Shown: piece by piece, positions 41,960 to 51,075 of the stretch
How positions within the stretch are numbered: the first letter of the stretch is position 1
How the letters are laid out: every line of letters starts with the position of its first letter
Source of the DNA: Clostridiales bacterium
GTDB taxonomy: Bacteria > Bacillota > Clostridia > Lachnospirales > Lachnospiraceae
Assembly (NCBI GenBank): GCA_012520655.1
Contig: JAAYNW010000095.1
Coordinates: 1 to 64,000, forward strand
Reading direction: 5' to 3'
DNA length: 64,000 nt
The notes under the pieces: model-generated
What the model saw: only the letters and a program-made list of their open reading frames with translations
Databases searched by the model: none
What the model was told of the DNA's origin: nothing
Position numbers and translations under genes: made by a program

Positions 41960-42742
41960 TTATCTTCTTTCATAGGCACTTATCGCCTGACGTATCAGCT
42001 TGTCAAAATCATCTGCCTGCCATGCGGCACGCCCCGTAAAGAGTCCGTCAATAGACGGCTGAACAATCAGTTCTTCGGCATTGCCCGGATTCACGCTTCC
42101 TCCATATAAGACCGGAATTCCTGCGCTCCTGTCGCCGAACAGCTCTTTTAAACATTCTTTAATTACTTTGTGCATCTTTTCCGCATAATCCGCGGAAGCC
42201 GGAATTCCATTTACTCCGATAGACCATACCGGTTCATAGGCAACTCTTATATTATCTACCTGTTCCTTCGATACCCCATGAAATCCTATCTTAAGCTGCG
42301 TGCGCAATACTTCCGGACTGATACCGTATTCCTTCTCTTCCAGTGTCTCTCCGATACACAACAAGGTTGTAAAACCATGAGACAAAGAAGCCTTCACCTT
42401 CATATTTTCCTCTTTATCCGTTTCTCCGAACACATGCCGTCTCTCGGAATGACCGATCATGACCATATCCAGCTCCAGTTCCTTTAACATAAGAGGTGAT
42501 ATTTCTCCCGTAAACTGTCCTTGCTCTTCCCAGCACATATTTTGTGCGCCTAGCTTTATAAATCTGCGGTCGACGGAAGTAACTGCCGCACTCAGTGCCG
42601 TATAAGAAGGAATTACAAAGAGATCTATTTCTTCCCTGCTTATATCCTTTGTATTTTCAACTAACTTCTGAAGATAATTTACTGTCTCAGCAACAGTCTT
42701 GTACATCTTGAGATTAGTTCCGAAATATAACTTTTTTCCCAT
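41960..42742 (-). CDS. Triosephosphate isomerase homologue, probably a sugar-operon paralogue
   Basis: A 260-residue TIM barrel beginning MGKKLYFGTNLKMYKTVAET. The catalytic Lys is in GTNLKMYK, His in MIGHSERR, Glu in VAYEPVWSIGV, and the phosphate loop in LYGGSVNPGN. All catalytic residues are present. Location between rpiB and a PTS gene, away from glycolytic genes, suggests a specialised form such as the tetrulose-phosphate isomerases EryH/LerI rather than the housekeeping TPI (inference). I chose ATG 42742 because the conserved N-terminus begins there. Confidence 0.85.
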   Translation of the reverse strand: MGKKLYFGTNLKMYKTVAETVNYLQKLVENTKDISREEIDLFVIPSYTALSAAVTSVDRRFIKLGAQNMCWEEQGQFTGEISPLMLKELELDMVMIGHSERRHVFGETDKEENMKVKASLSHGFTTLLCIGETLEEKEYGISPEVLRTQLKIGFHGVSKEQVDNIRVAYEPVWSIGVNGIPASADYAEKMHKVIKECLKELFGDRSAGIPVLYGGSVNPGNAEELIVQPSIDGLFTGRAAWQADDFDKLIRQAISAYERR

Positions 42743-42791
42743 GTTTATCCCGTGCCCCTTCATTTCCTAATTTACATGTTACTTTTTCATG

Positions 42792-43244
42792 CTATTTTGT
42801 CAAATAAGATTGTTCCACTTCCATTATTCGGTCTACCTTAGGCTTAGAACCTCCGCCTGCAAATTCGCATTTTAACCAGATATCTACCAGATATTTCGCA
42901 AGCTCCACACCAATGACGCGCTCTCCCATGCACATGATCTGCGCATCATTACTTTTTCTGGAACGTTCCGTCGAGAAGGGATCATGACATACTGCCGCCC
43001 TTATTCCCGGAACCTTATTTGCCGTAATTGCCATACCGATTCCCGTACCGCATACGAGAATTCCTCTTTCGTATTTGCCTTCAGCCACAGCTTCGGCGAC
43101 GCGCTGCGCCACATCGGGATAAAGCACTACTTCCCCTTTATCGGCACCAAAATCGTCATATTCTACGCCTATCTCTTTCAGATGTTTCATCACTTCTACT
43201 TTCAAAGCGTATGCCGCTTCATCGCATCCAATTGCTATTTTCAT
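42792..43244 (-). CDS. rpiB: RpiB-family sugar-phosphate isomerase
   Basis: A 150-residue RpiB/LacAB fold enzyme interconverting aldose and ketose phosphates. MKIAIGCDEAAYALKVEVMK is the phosphate-binding start; GILVCGTGIGMAITANKVPG contains the catalytic Cys and the glycine loop; RAAVCHDPFSTERSRKSNDA gives the His and Arg contacts. Besides ribose 5-phosphate, members act on allose 6-phosphate or tetrulose 4-phosphate (EryI/DerI). It follows the binding-protein gene and precedes the TPI homologue by 49 bases. Confidence 0.92.
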   Translation of the reverse strand: MKIAIGCDEAAYALKVEVMKHLKEIGVEYDDFGADKGEVVLYPDVAQRVAEAVAEGKYERGILVCGTGIGMAITANKVPGIRAAVCHDPFSTERSRKSNDAQIMCMGERVIGVELAKYLVDIWLKCEFAGGGSKPKVDRIMEVEQSYLTK

Positions 43245-43310
43245 TAATTTCTTTTCCTTCCTTTATTATTATGAGTATGCCGTGTTCAAAGTTTGCTCTT
43301 CAAGAAACAA

Positions 43311-43340
43311 GAGGAGCCGGATTATCCATCCAAACTCCTC
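43311..43340 (-). terminator. Hairpin between binding protein and rpiB
   Basis: GAGGAG (43311-43316) pairs with CTCCTC (43335-43340), with an internal GGAT/ATCC pairing. On the minus strand it continues TTGTTTCTT. A weak terminator or attenuator within the operon. Confidence 0.55.
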
Positions 43341-43394
43341 CCTTCATTACAGTTTCAATATTTTAATCAGCACTTTTAGGAAATTCATAATTTG

Positions 43395-44480
43395 TTAGTT
43401 TAAATATTCATCTACATTGTCTTTTGTAACAAGTACAAAAGGAATAACCGGTGCGGAATCGAATTCCTCTCCATTGATTAAAGCAGTAATAACATCAATA
43501 CCTGCTGCAACCTGGCCAACGCCATCCTGAAGTACTGTAGCGCCGAGGTCACCGTCTTTTACCATCTGTAACGGGTTCTGGTTTCCGTCTACACCTACAC
43601 AAACAATGTCACTTCTTCCAGCATCGTTAGCTGCACGCTGTGCTGCGGAAGACATATCATCGTTGTCACAGATAACCGCTACTAACTCATCACCATACTG
43701 TGCGATTGCGTCTGTTGTAGCATTTGCTGCTTTATCGCCTGACCACTGTGTGTCGGGTTCGCCAACTAATTCGAACTCAGGATGAGCAGACATAACTTCT
43801 GCAATACCTTGTCCACGGTCGATCTGTGCAGAGTTTCCAAGAATACCTGTGCAGTGAATATATTTTCCGCCGTCAGGAACATTCTTAACAACCCATTCAC
43901 CTAACATCTTACCTGCTTCTACGTCATTAGATCCGCAGTATGCAATTGCTCTTTCATCAGTGCTTACTGTCTTGGAGTTAACAACGATTACGTTAATGCC
44001 TGCATCTGCTAACTTAGTTACTGCAGGGTCGGATGCTTCTGATTCAGCCGGAAGGATGATTACAGCATCACAGCCTTTTGTAATACATTCGTCAGCACGG
44101 TCGATCTGCTTGTTAGGGTCAGTCTCACCATCAAGAATTCCTGTCCAGTCATCAATAGTTCCGTCGCTCTTCATCTGGTTCAATGTTTTTTCTGCATATT
44201 CATTAATCGGAGCATGGAAAGGGTCTGTTAAGTTCTTGGAGATGTAACCTACGATTACTTTTCCGTCTCCATTTACGTCTGCTCCTGCTGCAGCCTGCTG
44301 TGTTGCCTCTTCTGCTGTCGTTTCCTCTGTTGTCGTTTCCTCTGTTGTCGCCTCTTCTGTTGTCGTTTCCTCTGTTGTCGTTTCTGCCGGTGTTGCAGGC
44401 TCTGTCTTAGAGTTGCCACATGCAACCAAACCGAAGGTCATAGTCATTGCCAAAGCAATTGCCAAAACTTTTTTCATCAT
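43395..44480 (-). CDS. Sugar-binding lipoprotein of an RbsB/XylF-type ABC transporter
   Basis: A 361-residue lipoprotein. The signal peptide ends in the lipobox LVAC, then a Thr/Glu-rich linker of about 45 residues (repeated TTEET units) and GADVNGDGKVIVG, reminiscent of a calcium-binding loop, before the type I binding fold (GYISKNLTDPFHAPINEYAE). IIVVNSKTVSTDERAIAYCG and VICDNDDMSSAAQRAAND mark the family. The ATG at 44480 was chosen over 44498 because GGAGG lies between them. Last of the three transporter genes, after permease and ATPase. Confidence 0.9.
   Translation of the reverse strand: MMKKVLAIALAMTMTFGLVACGNSKTEPATPAETTTEETTTEEATTEETTTEETTAEEATQQAAAGADVNGDGKVIVGYISKNLTDPFHAPINEYAEKTLNQMKSDGTIDDWTGILDGETDPNKQIDRADECITKGCDAVIILPAESEASDPAVTKLADAGINVIVVNSKTVSTDERAIAYCGSNDVEAGKMLGEWVVKNVPDGGKYIHCTGILGNSAQIDRGQGIAEVMSAHPEFELVGEPDTQWSGDKAANATTDAIAQYGDELVAVICDNDDMSSAAQRAANDAGRSDIVCVGVDGNQNPLQMVKDGDLGATVLQDGVGQVAAGIDVITALINGEEFDSAPVIPFVLVTKDNVDEYLN
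44306..44385 (-). repeat. Short tandem repeat coding the Thr/Glu linker
   Basis: Five or so copies of a 15-base GAAACGACAACAGAG-like unit encode TTEET/ATTEE in the binding protein linker. Copy number may vary. Confidence 0.75.
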
Positions 44481-44619
44481 AATAATCATTTCCTCCATTT
44501 TCCTGAATCCACCAGTGCTGATTAAATATTGTAATACTTTTGGGTAATTTGCTTTTTTATATGAAATACCAAAAAGTTACCACCAGAATTGATTTTACTT
44601 ATCGATAAAATGTTACCCC

Positions 44620-45594
44620 TTATCGATTTCTTTTATTCATTACCATATCAAGCAATACTGCACCGATAATTACACAACCTTTTACAATTGATTGATAGTA
44701 AGATGATACGCCGATCAAGTTCATACCATTGTAAATAAAGCCAATGATAAAGATACCCATCAATACTCCGGGAATTGTTGCTATACCGCCTGCAAAGGAA
44801 GTTCCTCCGAGTACGCAGGCCGCAACCGCATCCGTTTCGTAACCTATACCGATATTGGACTGTGCAGATCCTGTTTTTGCGGTAAATATGATAGCCGCAA
44901 CACCTGCCAAGAATCCACTGACTGTATATACACCAACCTTTGTCCAGAATTCGCTGACACCGGAGGCAATCGCCGCATTGACATTACCTCCTACCGCAAA
45001 TACATAACGACCGAACTTGGTCCAATGGAGCAAAAGATACATGATAATTGTTATTATAATCAATATAACAATCGGAATCGGCATTCCTAAAAATTTACCT
45101 GAATATATATTTTTGAAAACATCACTTGTAAGGGAAATCGCCTTTCCTCCACTGATAACCTGAGATAAACCGCGGATAATCAACTGTGTGGATAAGGTTA
45201 CAACAAACGGAAACATATTGAATTTTGCAATCAAAACCCCGTTTAAAAGTCCAAAAAGCGTCGCTACCAACAATGCGATAAAACATGATACCCAAACATT
45301 CATTCCGCTATTGGTAATCGTAACACCGAGCACACAACTGGTCAGTGCCAATTGGGCTCCGACTGCAAGATCGATACCGCCGGTCGTAATCGCAAGGCAC
45401 ATACCATAAGAGATCATACCGTTGATAGCTACCTGAGTCGCTACGTTAATAAAGTTATTCGATGTTGCAAATGCGGGCTCCATAATCCCGATTACTACCA
45501 TCATTATCAGCAAAACGATACCGATACCGTACTTTCCCATGAGCATCCTCAAGCTATCGTTATGCGCACTTTTTGCTTTGATCTTTCCTAACAT
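44620..45594 (-). CDS. Ribose/xylose-type ABC transporter permease (RbsC family)
   Basis: A 324-residue permease with eight or more membrane segments. LAITTGGIDLAVGAQLALTS and VAACVLGGTSFAGGIATIPG are the RbsC family signatures. It lies 14 bases after the ATPase gene; ATG follows AGAGGAGG. It forms the channel of the second ABC sugar importer of the window. Confidence 0.92.
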   Translation of the reverse strand: MLGKIKAKSAHNDSLRMLMGKYGIGIVLLIMMVVIGIMEPAFATSNNFINVATQVAINGMISYGMCLAITTGGIDLAVGAQLALTSCVLGVTITNSGMNVWVSCFIALLVATLFGLLNGVLIAKFNMFPFVVTLSTQLIIRGLSQVISGGKAISLTSDVFKNIYSGKFLGMPIPIVILIIITIIMYLLLHWTKFGRYVFAVGGNVNAAIASGVSEFWTKVGVYTVSGFLAGVAAIIFTAKTGSAQSNIGIGYETDAVAACVLGGTSFAGGIATIPGVLMGIFIIGFIYNGMNLIGVSSYYQSIVKGCVIIGAVLLDMVMNKRNR

Positions 45595-45608
45595 TTTTCT
45601 GTCCTCCT

Positions 45609-47135
45609 CTATTTGCCGCCAAAAGCTTTGGCCAAAATAACTTCTTCTGTTGCTGTAGAATCTAAGATTTCAGCCCTCGTAACCTCTCCGTTTATCGATC
45701 CTTCATGATAAATGAGAATGCGGTCACTCATACCCATAATCTCCGGCAGTTCCGACGAAATCATTATAATCGCCATGCCTTTAGCCGCAAACTGACACAT
45801 AAGAGAATGGATTTCAGATTTTGCTCCGACATCCACACCTCTGGTCGGTTCGTCCAGAATAAGCAGCTTTGGATTTGCCATAATCCACTTTGCAATAACT
45901 ACTTTCTGCTGGTTACCACCGCTTAGTGAGAATGCTTCATGTTCTATGCTGGCGGCCTTTACGGTCAACTGTTTTGCTACTTCTTCACATTCTTTTATTT
46001 CACGCCTTTGGTTAATCAGAATTCCTCTCTGCTTCTTAGGTAAGTTCGGCAGAGAAATATTCTCCCGCAAAGAACGCAACAGGCATAATCCGAAATTTTT
46101 TCTATCCTCATTTACCATACAAATTCCTTTATTAATAGCTGAACGAGGATTTTTATTTTTAATTTCTTTACCTTCCAGATACATTTTCCCGCTTGTAATC
46201 GGATCCAGCCCGAATATTGCTCTCATCGTTTCACTACGTCCGGAGCCTACCAATCCCGAAAGACCCAGAATCTCTCCCGCATGTACCTCAAAGCTAATAT
46301 CCTTAAAGCCTTTTCCACATAAATTCTCTGCCTTAAATACGACATCGCCAATCTTGCAGTCTACTTTCGGGAATACGTTCTCTACCTTACGTCCTACCAT
46401 TTTGGAGATAAGTTCGTCTCTCGATATCTGAGCAAGAGGTGCGGAGGTAATAAACATTCCGTCTCTGAACACCGATACTGTATCGCATATCTGGAAAATC
46501 TCATCCATACGGTGGGAAATATAGATAATTGCCACGCCCTTTGCCTTCAATTCCCTGATTACTCTGAATAAATGATCGGTCTCTTCGCTGTCTAGCGATG
46601 AAGTAGGTTCATCCATAATAATCATCCTCGCATCCGAAGATACTGCCTTAATGATTTCAACCATTTGAACTTGCGCTAATGTCAATTCTTTGATTAACGT
46701 TTTGGGCCCGTAAGGGAAATTGAACTGCTTTAAGATTTCGCCTGCCCTTTCATTCTGTTTTTTCTTATTAAGAAAGAACTTCCCTACCGTGTCCTCTCTC
46801 TTTAAGAAAATACTGTCCGCTATAGATAAATGCGGTTCCGGATTTAACTCCTGATGAATCATTGCAATTCCTGCATTGATGGCATCTACCGGCCCTTTTA
46901 CCTGATAGGGTTTCCCTTCAAAAGTAATGGTTCCCTTATCCTGCTTATGAAGACCGATTACGATTTTCATAAGTGTTGATTTACCGGCACCGTTTTCTCC
47001 CATTAACGCATGTACTTCACCCGGTTTTACATGCAGCTGTACGTCCTTTAGTGCCTGTGTTCCGCCGAACGCCTTACTGATGCCTTCGCACTGCAAAATA
47101 TACTCATTCTTGCCGTCTGTGTTCTTTTCCAACAC
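45609..47135 (-). CDS. Ribose/xylose-type ABC transporter ATPase, duplicated
   Basis: A 508-residue two-domain ATPase. Domain one: MGENGAGKSTLMKIV, LTLAQVQMVEII, MIIMDEPTSSLDSEE. Domain two: GLVGSGRSETMRAI, LSGGNQQKVVIAKW, LILDEPTRGVDVGAK. It is the RbsA/XylG/MglA type. The start is probably GTG at 47135 or TTG at 47132, both just after GGAGG; an in-frame GTG at 47141 overlaps it. Located between the FGGY kinase and the permease. Confidence 0.9.
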   Translation of the reverse strand: MLEKNTDGKNEYILQCEGISKAFGGTQALKDVQLHVKPGEVHALMGENGAGKSTLMKIVIGLHKQDKGTITFEGKPYQVKGPVDAINAGIAMIHQELNPEPHLSIADSIFLKREDTVGKFFLNKKKQNERAGEILKQFNFPYGPKTLIKELTLAQVQMVEIIKAVSSDARMIIMDEPTSSLDSEETDHLFRVIRELKAKGVAIIYISHRMDEIFQICDTVSVFRDGMFITSAPLAQISRDELISKMVGRKVENVFPKVDCKIGDVVFKAENLCGKGFKDISFEVHAGEILGLSGLVGSGRSETMRAIFGLDPITSGKMYLEGKEIKNKNPRSAINKGICMVNEDRKNFGLCLLRSLRENISLPNLPKKQRGILINQRREIKECEEVAKQLTVKAASIEHEAFSLSGGNQQKVVIAKWIMANPKLLILDEPTRGVDVGAKSEIHSLMCQFAAKGMAIIMISSELPEIMGMSDRILIYHEGSINGEVTRAEILDSTATEEVILAKAFGGK

Positions 47136-47150
47136 TTTCACCTCCGTTTT

Positions 47151-48680
47151 TTATCCAAACAAATTCTCTTTCTCTACTCTTCTTCCAAGCAATGTGACCT
47201 TTTCAAGTACATGACCGCTTGTAACATATATCTCTTTAAATAATTGATAATATTCTTCATAAATCCGGTGTCTGGCAGCGTTCGGAATCACCTCCAAATC
47301 TTTATATCGAACGGTCCTCAAGCACCCTTCTTCTATATCTTTGAAGATTCCGGCTCCGACTCCCGCTGCAATCGCAGCGCCCAGACTCGCCTGTTCTTCG
47401 GTCTCCATAACCCTGAGCGGAATGTTGTAGATATCTGCCTGCATCTGTAGCCAAGGAGCGCTTCTTGCACCTCCGCCTGAAGCTACCATATAATCCTTCG
47501 TCTTCAGTCCAAGTTCTCCGCAAAGCTCAATACACTGCATCAGTGCATAGGCGACGCCTTCCATAACAGCCCTCGTCAGTTCTGCCGGACCCGTATTTAT
47601 ATTCACACCTACAAATTCGCCGCTGATATCGGGATTTAAATGAGGAGTCCTTTCTCCATTCAAATAAGGAAGAAAGATTACGCCGTTGCTTCCCGGCACC
47701 ACTTTGCTTACCGCTTCATCTAATTTTTTGTAATCTACCTGTCCAAGCAGTCTGTTGCACCATTTTAGTGAGATTCCTGCATTCATTATGGCACCCATCG
47801 TAATCCATCTTCCCTTCTTATATCCACAGAAGGTGTTCGTAGAAAGATTAGGGTTTAAAATCGGTATATCGCTCTGAAAGGACACTTGTCCGCTTGTTCC
47901 TATGTTTACGGAAGAACCGCCCAGGTATGTGATGCCGTTTCCAATTCCCTGCATCACTTGGTCTCCGCCTCCCGCAACTACAATCGTCTTTGTAGATAAG
48001 CCTGTTTCTCTTGCTGCTTCTTCGCATACTTTTCCGACAGCTTCATCGGTATTGTAGCAAGGCGGAAAAATCTCAACCGGTACGGAGAAAATGTTCAGAA
48101 TCTCTCTCGACCAGTTTCCGTTTTTAATATCAAAAGCCAATGTTGCCGAAGCGTCCGAATAATCGGAAGTAATTTCTCCCGTGAGTTTAAATTTTATATA
48201 GTCCTTCGGAAGGCAAACATAGCGTACACGCTTATAATTCTCCGGTTCGTTTTCTCTTACCCATAACAAGGACGGAAGCAGAAATCCCGAATAAATCGGA
48301 TTCATTACCAACTCTTTCATCCTCTGTTCTCCCAAGGTGTCCTTCATATAGTTCACCTGTTTGGAGGATCTGGCATCGCAATGTAAAATCGCAGGTCTTA
48401 TGACTTCTTTTTTCTCATCCAGCAAAACCGCTCCGTGCATCTGTCCGGAAAAACTTATTCCCGCTATCTCTTCCGGTTTAACGCCGCTTTTTAAAATCGC
48501 TTCCTTTATAGTAGCGCAGCACGCGTCCCACCACTGTGCCGGATCATGTTCCGCATATCCGTTATATGGAGATGAGAACTGGTAATCTCTGGCGCATACG
48601 GCCTTTACCGTACCTTTTTCATCAATAATCAATATTTTCAGGCTGGAGGTTCCCAAATCAATTCCCATTAAATACGACAT
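47151..48680 (-). CDS. xylB: FGGY-family sugar kinase, xylulokinase type
   Basis: A 509-residue kinase: MGIDLGTSSLKILIIDEKG (phosphate 1), ISFSGQMHGAVLLD (substrate contact), AGGGDQVMQGIGNGI (catalytic Asp) and ASGGGARSAPWLQMQADI (adenosine) match xylulokinases. Usual reaction: ATP-dependent phosphorylation of D-xylulose at C5; related FGGY kinases accept other ketoses, so the operon context (tetrulose or pentulose) leaves the substrate open. Next to the ABC ATPase at 15 bases. Confidence 0.88.
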   Translation of the reverse strand: MSYLMGIDLGTSSLKILIIDEKGTVKAVCARDYQFSSPYNGYAEHDPAQWWDACCATIKEAILKSGVKPEEIAGISFSGQMHGAVLLDEKKEVIRPAILHCDARSSKQVNYMKDTLGEQRMKELVMNPIYSGFLLPSLLWVRENEPENYKRVRYVCLPKDYIKFKLTGEITSDYSDASATLAFDIKNGNWSREILNIFSVPVEIFPPCYNTDEAVGKVCEEAARETGLSTKTIVVAGGGDQVMQGIGNGITYLGGSSVNIGTSGQVSFQSDIPILNPNLSTNTFCGYKKGRWITMGAIMNAGISLKWCNRLLGQVDYKKLDEAVSKVVPGSNGVIFLPYLNGERTPHLNPDISGEFVGVNINTGPAELTRAVMEGVAYALMQCIELCGELGLKTKDYMVASGGGARSAPWLQMQADIYNIPLRVMETEEQASLGAAIAAGVGAGIFKDIEEGCLRTVRYKDLEVIPNAARHRIYEEYYQLFKEIYVTSGHVLEKVTLLGRRVEKENLFG

Positions 48681-48702
48681 TGCACTCTTCTCCTTACCGT
48701 CT

Positions 48703-50028
48703 CTATTTCTTCTTGATAAAACAAATGTGAACTCCAGCGGTAAACGTATCTCCCAAACCTATTGTATATTTGGGATGTTCCAAATATCTGGAGGGAACTA
48801 CTTTTATCATACGATCCGTTTCCCTGTCCTCGGCAGCCTGCGCGAACTGCAAACCTCTTTCGCTGAGAGCCAATGCAAGAGTTTCTCTGCATTCTTCCGG
48901 ATTACCGTATCTTCCGATTCTCGCTCTCGTTGCCGACATGATATTTCCCATAGTCAGCCCTCGTTCGATATCGACGCCCTCTAATTCCACACCGTAGTAC
49001 ATGGCATAATCTTTTGTATGCAGGATAATTCCTTTGACCGGATATTTGGAAAGAATCACTTCCAAACCTTTTAGCACATCTTCTATTTTTTCAACGTCAA
49101 TTTCATATCCAAAACGCTTTGCCTGCTGCTCCAGCTCCTCTTCATTCATGCCGAATATATGAGCATATCTGCCGAACATGTCCGAAGCCTGTTCCTTCAC
49201 TTTGGGATTCATGTAAAAAGCACCTTCAAAATAAATGACTGTTTCCGGATGCTTTGTACGCATACATTCCAAATAAGGTTCCAATTCCAGCAAACGCTTT
49301 TTCATTACTTCCGGATCGATAATCGCATCAAAGCCGGATATTAAATAGGAAGAAGGTGACTGTGAGGATCTGTCCCAATACTCCAGGAATTCTTGCATGA
49401 TTGGGACCTCTTTGTGTACCGTGTCATAAAAGAGAATCAAACGGTTAGACAACGGTATTTCTACTTCACGTCCCAGAATCCGTATCTTATCTCCTTTATT
49501 GAATTGAAGAATAAAATGGTATACAGGCTCCTCATCGGATATCCCCTGCATAATCGGCACTTTTTTATTATCCTTGATGACTGTTGTCCCTTCGTGATCC
49601 ATCATTTCGGATACTTGCTTGCATCTGTCGGTCAAATGTACATTAACAGGAAATCCCATCGTCCCTATTGCCGCTGCTGCCTGTGCACAAGTGCCTCCCA
49701 GAGCAAATTCGGATACAAATTTTTCCTTCAGATAATTACATACTTCTATATTAGTAATATCGAAGTTACCGCCGAGCCCCCGCATCAAATAATAACTACT
49801 GATTCGCGCGAAGTCCTCCAGCGTATTCATGACATCGCCTTCTTTGACATAAGGTTCTTCTTTCAAATAGGCGTCCAGTATTTCATTGTATATCTTCGAA
49901 TCCCATCCTAAAACTACATCCAAGTTGCTCGTATATGCAAATACGGGTGCCTTCAGCTCCTCTTTACTATATGCGACAAGCAAAGGATTCTCATCGAGAT
50001 ATTGCTTATATTTATCTACATACGGCAT
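48703..50028 (-). CDS. ADP-dependent phosphofructokinase/glucokinase family protein
   Basis: A 441-residue ribokinase-like kinase of the ADP_PFK_GK family: FALGGTCAQAAAAIGTMGFP (sugar site), SSYLISGFDAIIDP, EGAFYMNPKVK and the C-terminal GLGDTFTAGVHI with the catalytic Asp. Archaeal and metazoan members use ADP; in Clostridia they occur in sugar operons with unsettled substrate. It is the first gene of the transporter operon, 22 bases before xylB. Both substrate and phosphoryl donor are inferred. Confidence 0.82.
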   Translation of the reverse strand: MPYVDKYKQYLDENPLLVAYSKEELKAPVFAYTSNLDVVLGWDSKIYNEILDAYLKEEPYVKEGDVMNTLEDFARISSYYLMRGLGGNFDITNIEVCNYLKEKFVSEFALGGTCAQAAAAIGTMGFPVNVHLTDRCKQVSEMMDHEGTTVIKDNKKVPIMQGISDEEPVYHFILQFNKGDKIRILGREVEIPLSNRLILFYDTVHKEVPIMQEFLEYWDRSSQSPSSYLISGFDAIIDPEVMKKRLLELEPYLECMRTKHPETVIYFEGAFYMNPKVKEQASDMFGRYAHIFGMNEEELEQQAKRFGYEIDVEKIEDVLKGLEVILSKYPVKGIILHTKDYAMYYGVELEGVDIERGLTMGNIMSATRARIGRYGNPEECRETLALALSERGLQFAQAAEDRETDRMIKVVPSRYLEHPKYTIGLGDTFTAGVHICFIKKK

Positions 50029-50147
50029 TTCAAAAACACATCCTTCTACCCGATAATTCTTTACCTCCGAAGCGAATTATATACTGTCTTTCCTGCTTCA
50101 TCTTTATATTTATTTTTAAGTTTTACTTCTATTAATTATTTAATGTA

Positions 50148-50176
50148 AGTATACATATAAAAGTGAGTTTTGTCAA
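50148..50176 (-). promoter_or_regulatory. Promoter of the ADP-dependent kinase/transporter operon
   Basis: Minus-strand TTGACA (50171-50176), a 17-base spacer, TATACT (50148-50153). The leader to the start codon is about 115 bases. Confidence 0.85.
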
Positions 50177-50180
50177 CATA

Positions 50181-50210
50181 TTTCATGAAAAAATATATTT
50201 TTTCATGAAA
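50181..50210. promoter_or_regulatory. Perfect 30-base palindrome just upstream of the promoter
   Basis: TTTCATGAAA (50181-50190) and an identical copy (50201-50210) flank AAATATATTT; the whole is self-complementary. It ends 4 bases from the -35 box; the copies are 20 bases apart, two helical turns. TTTCA/TGAAA arms are typical of RpiR-family sites. Confidence 0.7.
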
Positions 50211-50318
50211 CTTTTTATCTTTATTGTTTATTTTTTACATATCACCCCTCTTTTTATTCAACTTTTCAGTCCTGTTTTTGTATATTTTGCACATTTTTCT
50301 TTTTGAGTATTTTGGGAA

Positions 50319-50362
50319 GAAAAAAGAGAATGGATGAAGCAAAAAATCCAAACTCTTTTTTA
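50319..50362 (-). terminator. Terminator after dhaL
   Basis: AGAG/CTCT and GGAT/ATCC arms form an interrupted hairpin (50325-50356) followed on the minus strand by CTCTTTTTTC. Separates the fba-dhaKL transcript from the kinase/transporter operon. Confidence 0.7.
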
Positions 50363-50436
50363 TTCAACTGCTATTCTTATTTTGTTTATAATTTATTCTT
50401 AGTTTATTCTATTTTTATTCACAAATAATAAGAAGT

Positions 50437-51075
50437 TTATTCCTGTGCCTGAAGATAGCTGTGCATCGCCTCAAATATAATCTTTACAGATGTTGCTCCG
50501 GCATCCTGAAATCCTATAGAACGTTCCATCAGCGATTTTGCTCTGCCGAACTTCGCCACCATAGTCTTAGTCGCTTCCACGCCTTCTCCCGCCGCCTTCG
50601 CAGCTTCGCCCATGCAGAAAGTCAAATCTTCCTTGTCCGTCTTCTCAAGAGCCACTGCTGCCGGTTCCAGTGCATCCACCATTGTCTTATCGCCGATTTC
50701 TGCTTTTCCGCGCAGCTTAATCGCTTTCACGGCAGCGCTCATCATCTTAGAAAAAAGTTCTCCGTCAAGCTCGGTAATCGGCTCCAAGTCCTTAATACCT
50801 CCTAAAAACATCGAACCGAATATAACGCCTGACGCTCCTCCCATAGAATTAAGCATCTGCATACCCGTCGTTTTGAACACATCGTTGATTGTCGCAAAAT
50901 CATCTCTGGACATAAGCGCCGTTTTTGCTTTTTCCATGCCACCGGACATCCCGATTCCATGGTCCCCGTCCCCGATCTTGCTATCCACTTCCGTAAGATA
51001 TTCTTTGCTTTCTATAATAGCATCGCATGCAGCAATGACCATCTGTTTACAGGTTTCTACATTAATACTTTTCAT
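50437..51075 (-). CDS. dhaL: Dihydroxyacetone kinase-type subunit DhaL
   Basis: A 212-residue all-helical nucleotide-binding subunit. TEVDSKIGDGDHGIGM holds the Asp cluster that binds magnesium and ADP/ATP; GGASGVIFGSMF and GDKTMVDALEPA complete the site. With DhaK it phosphorylates dihydroxyacetone or ketotetroses such as erythrulose. No DhaM phosphotransferase gene is in the window, so the donor is uncertain. The ATG at 51075 overlaps the dhaK stop by four bases (ATGA); an in-frame start at 51195 lies inside dhaK. Confidence 0.9.
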   Translation of the reverse strand: MKSINVETCKQMVIAACDAIIESKEYLTEVDSKIGDGDHGIGMSGGMEKAKTALMSRDDFATINDVFKTTGMQMLNSMGGASGVIFGSMFLGGIKDLEPITELDGELFSKMMSAAVKAIKLRGKAEIGDKTMVDALEPAAVALEKTDKEDLTFCMGEAAKAAGEGVEATKTMVAKFGRAKSLMERSIGFQDAGATSVKIIFEAMHSYLQAQE

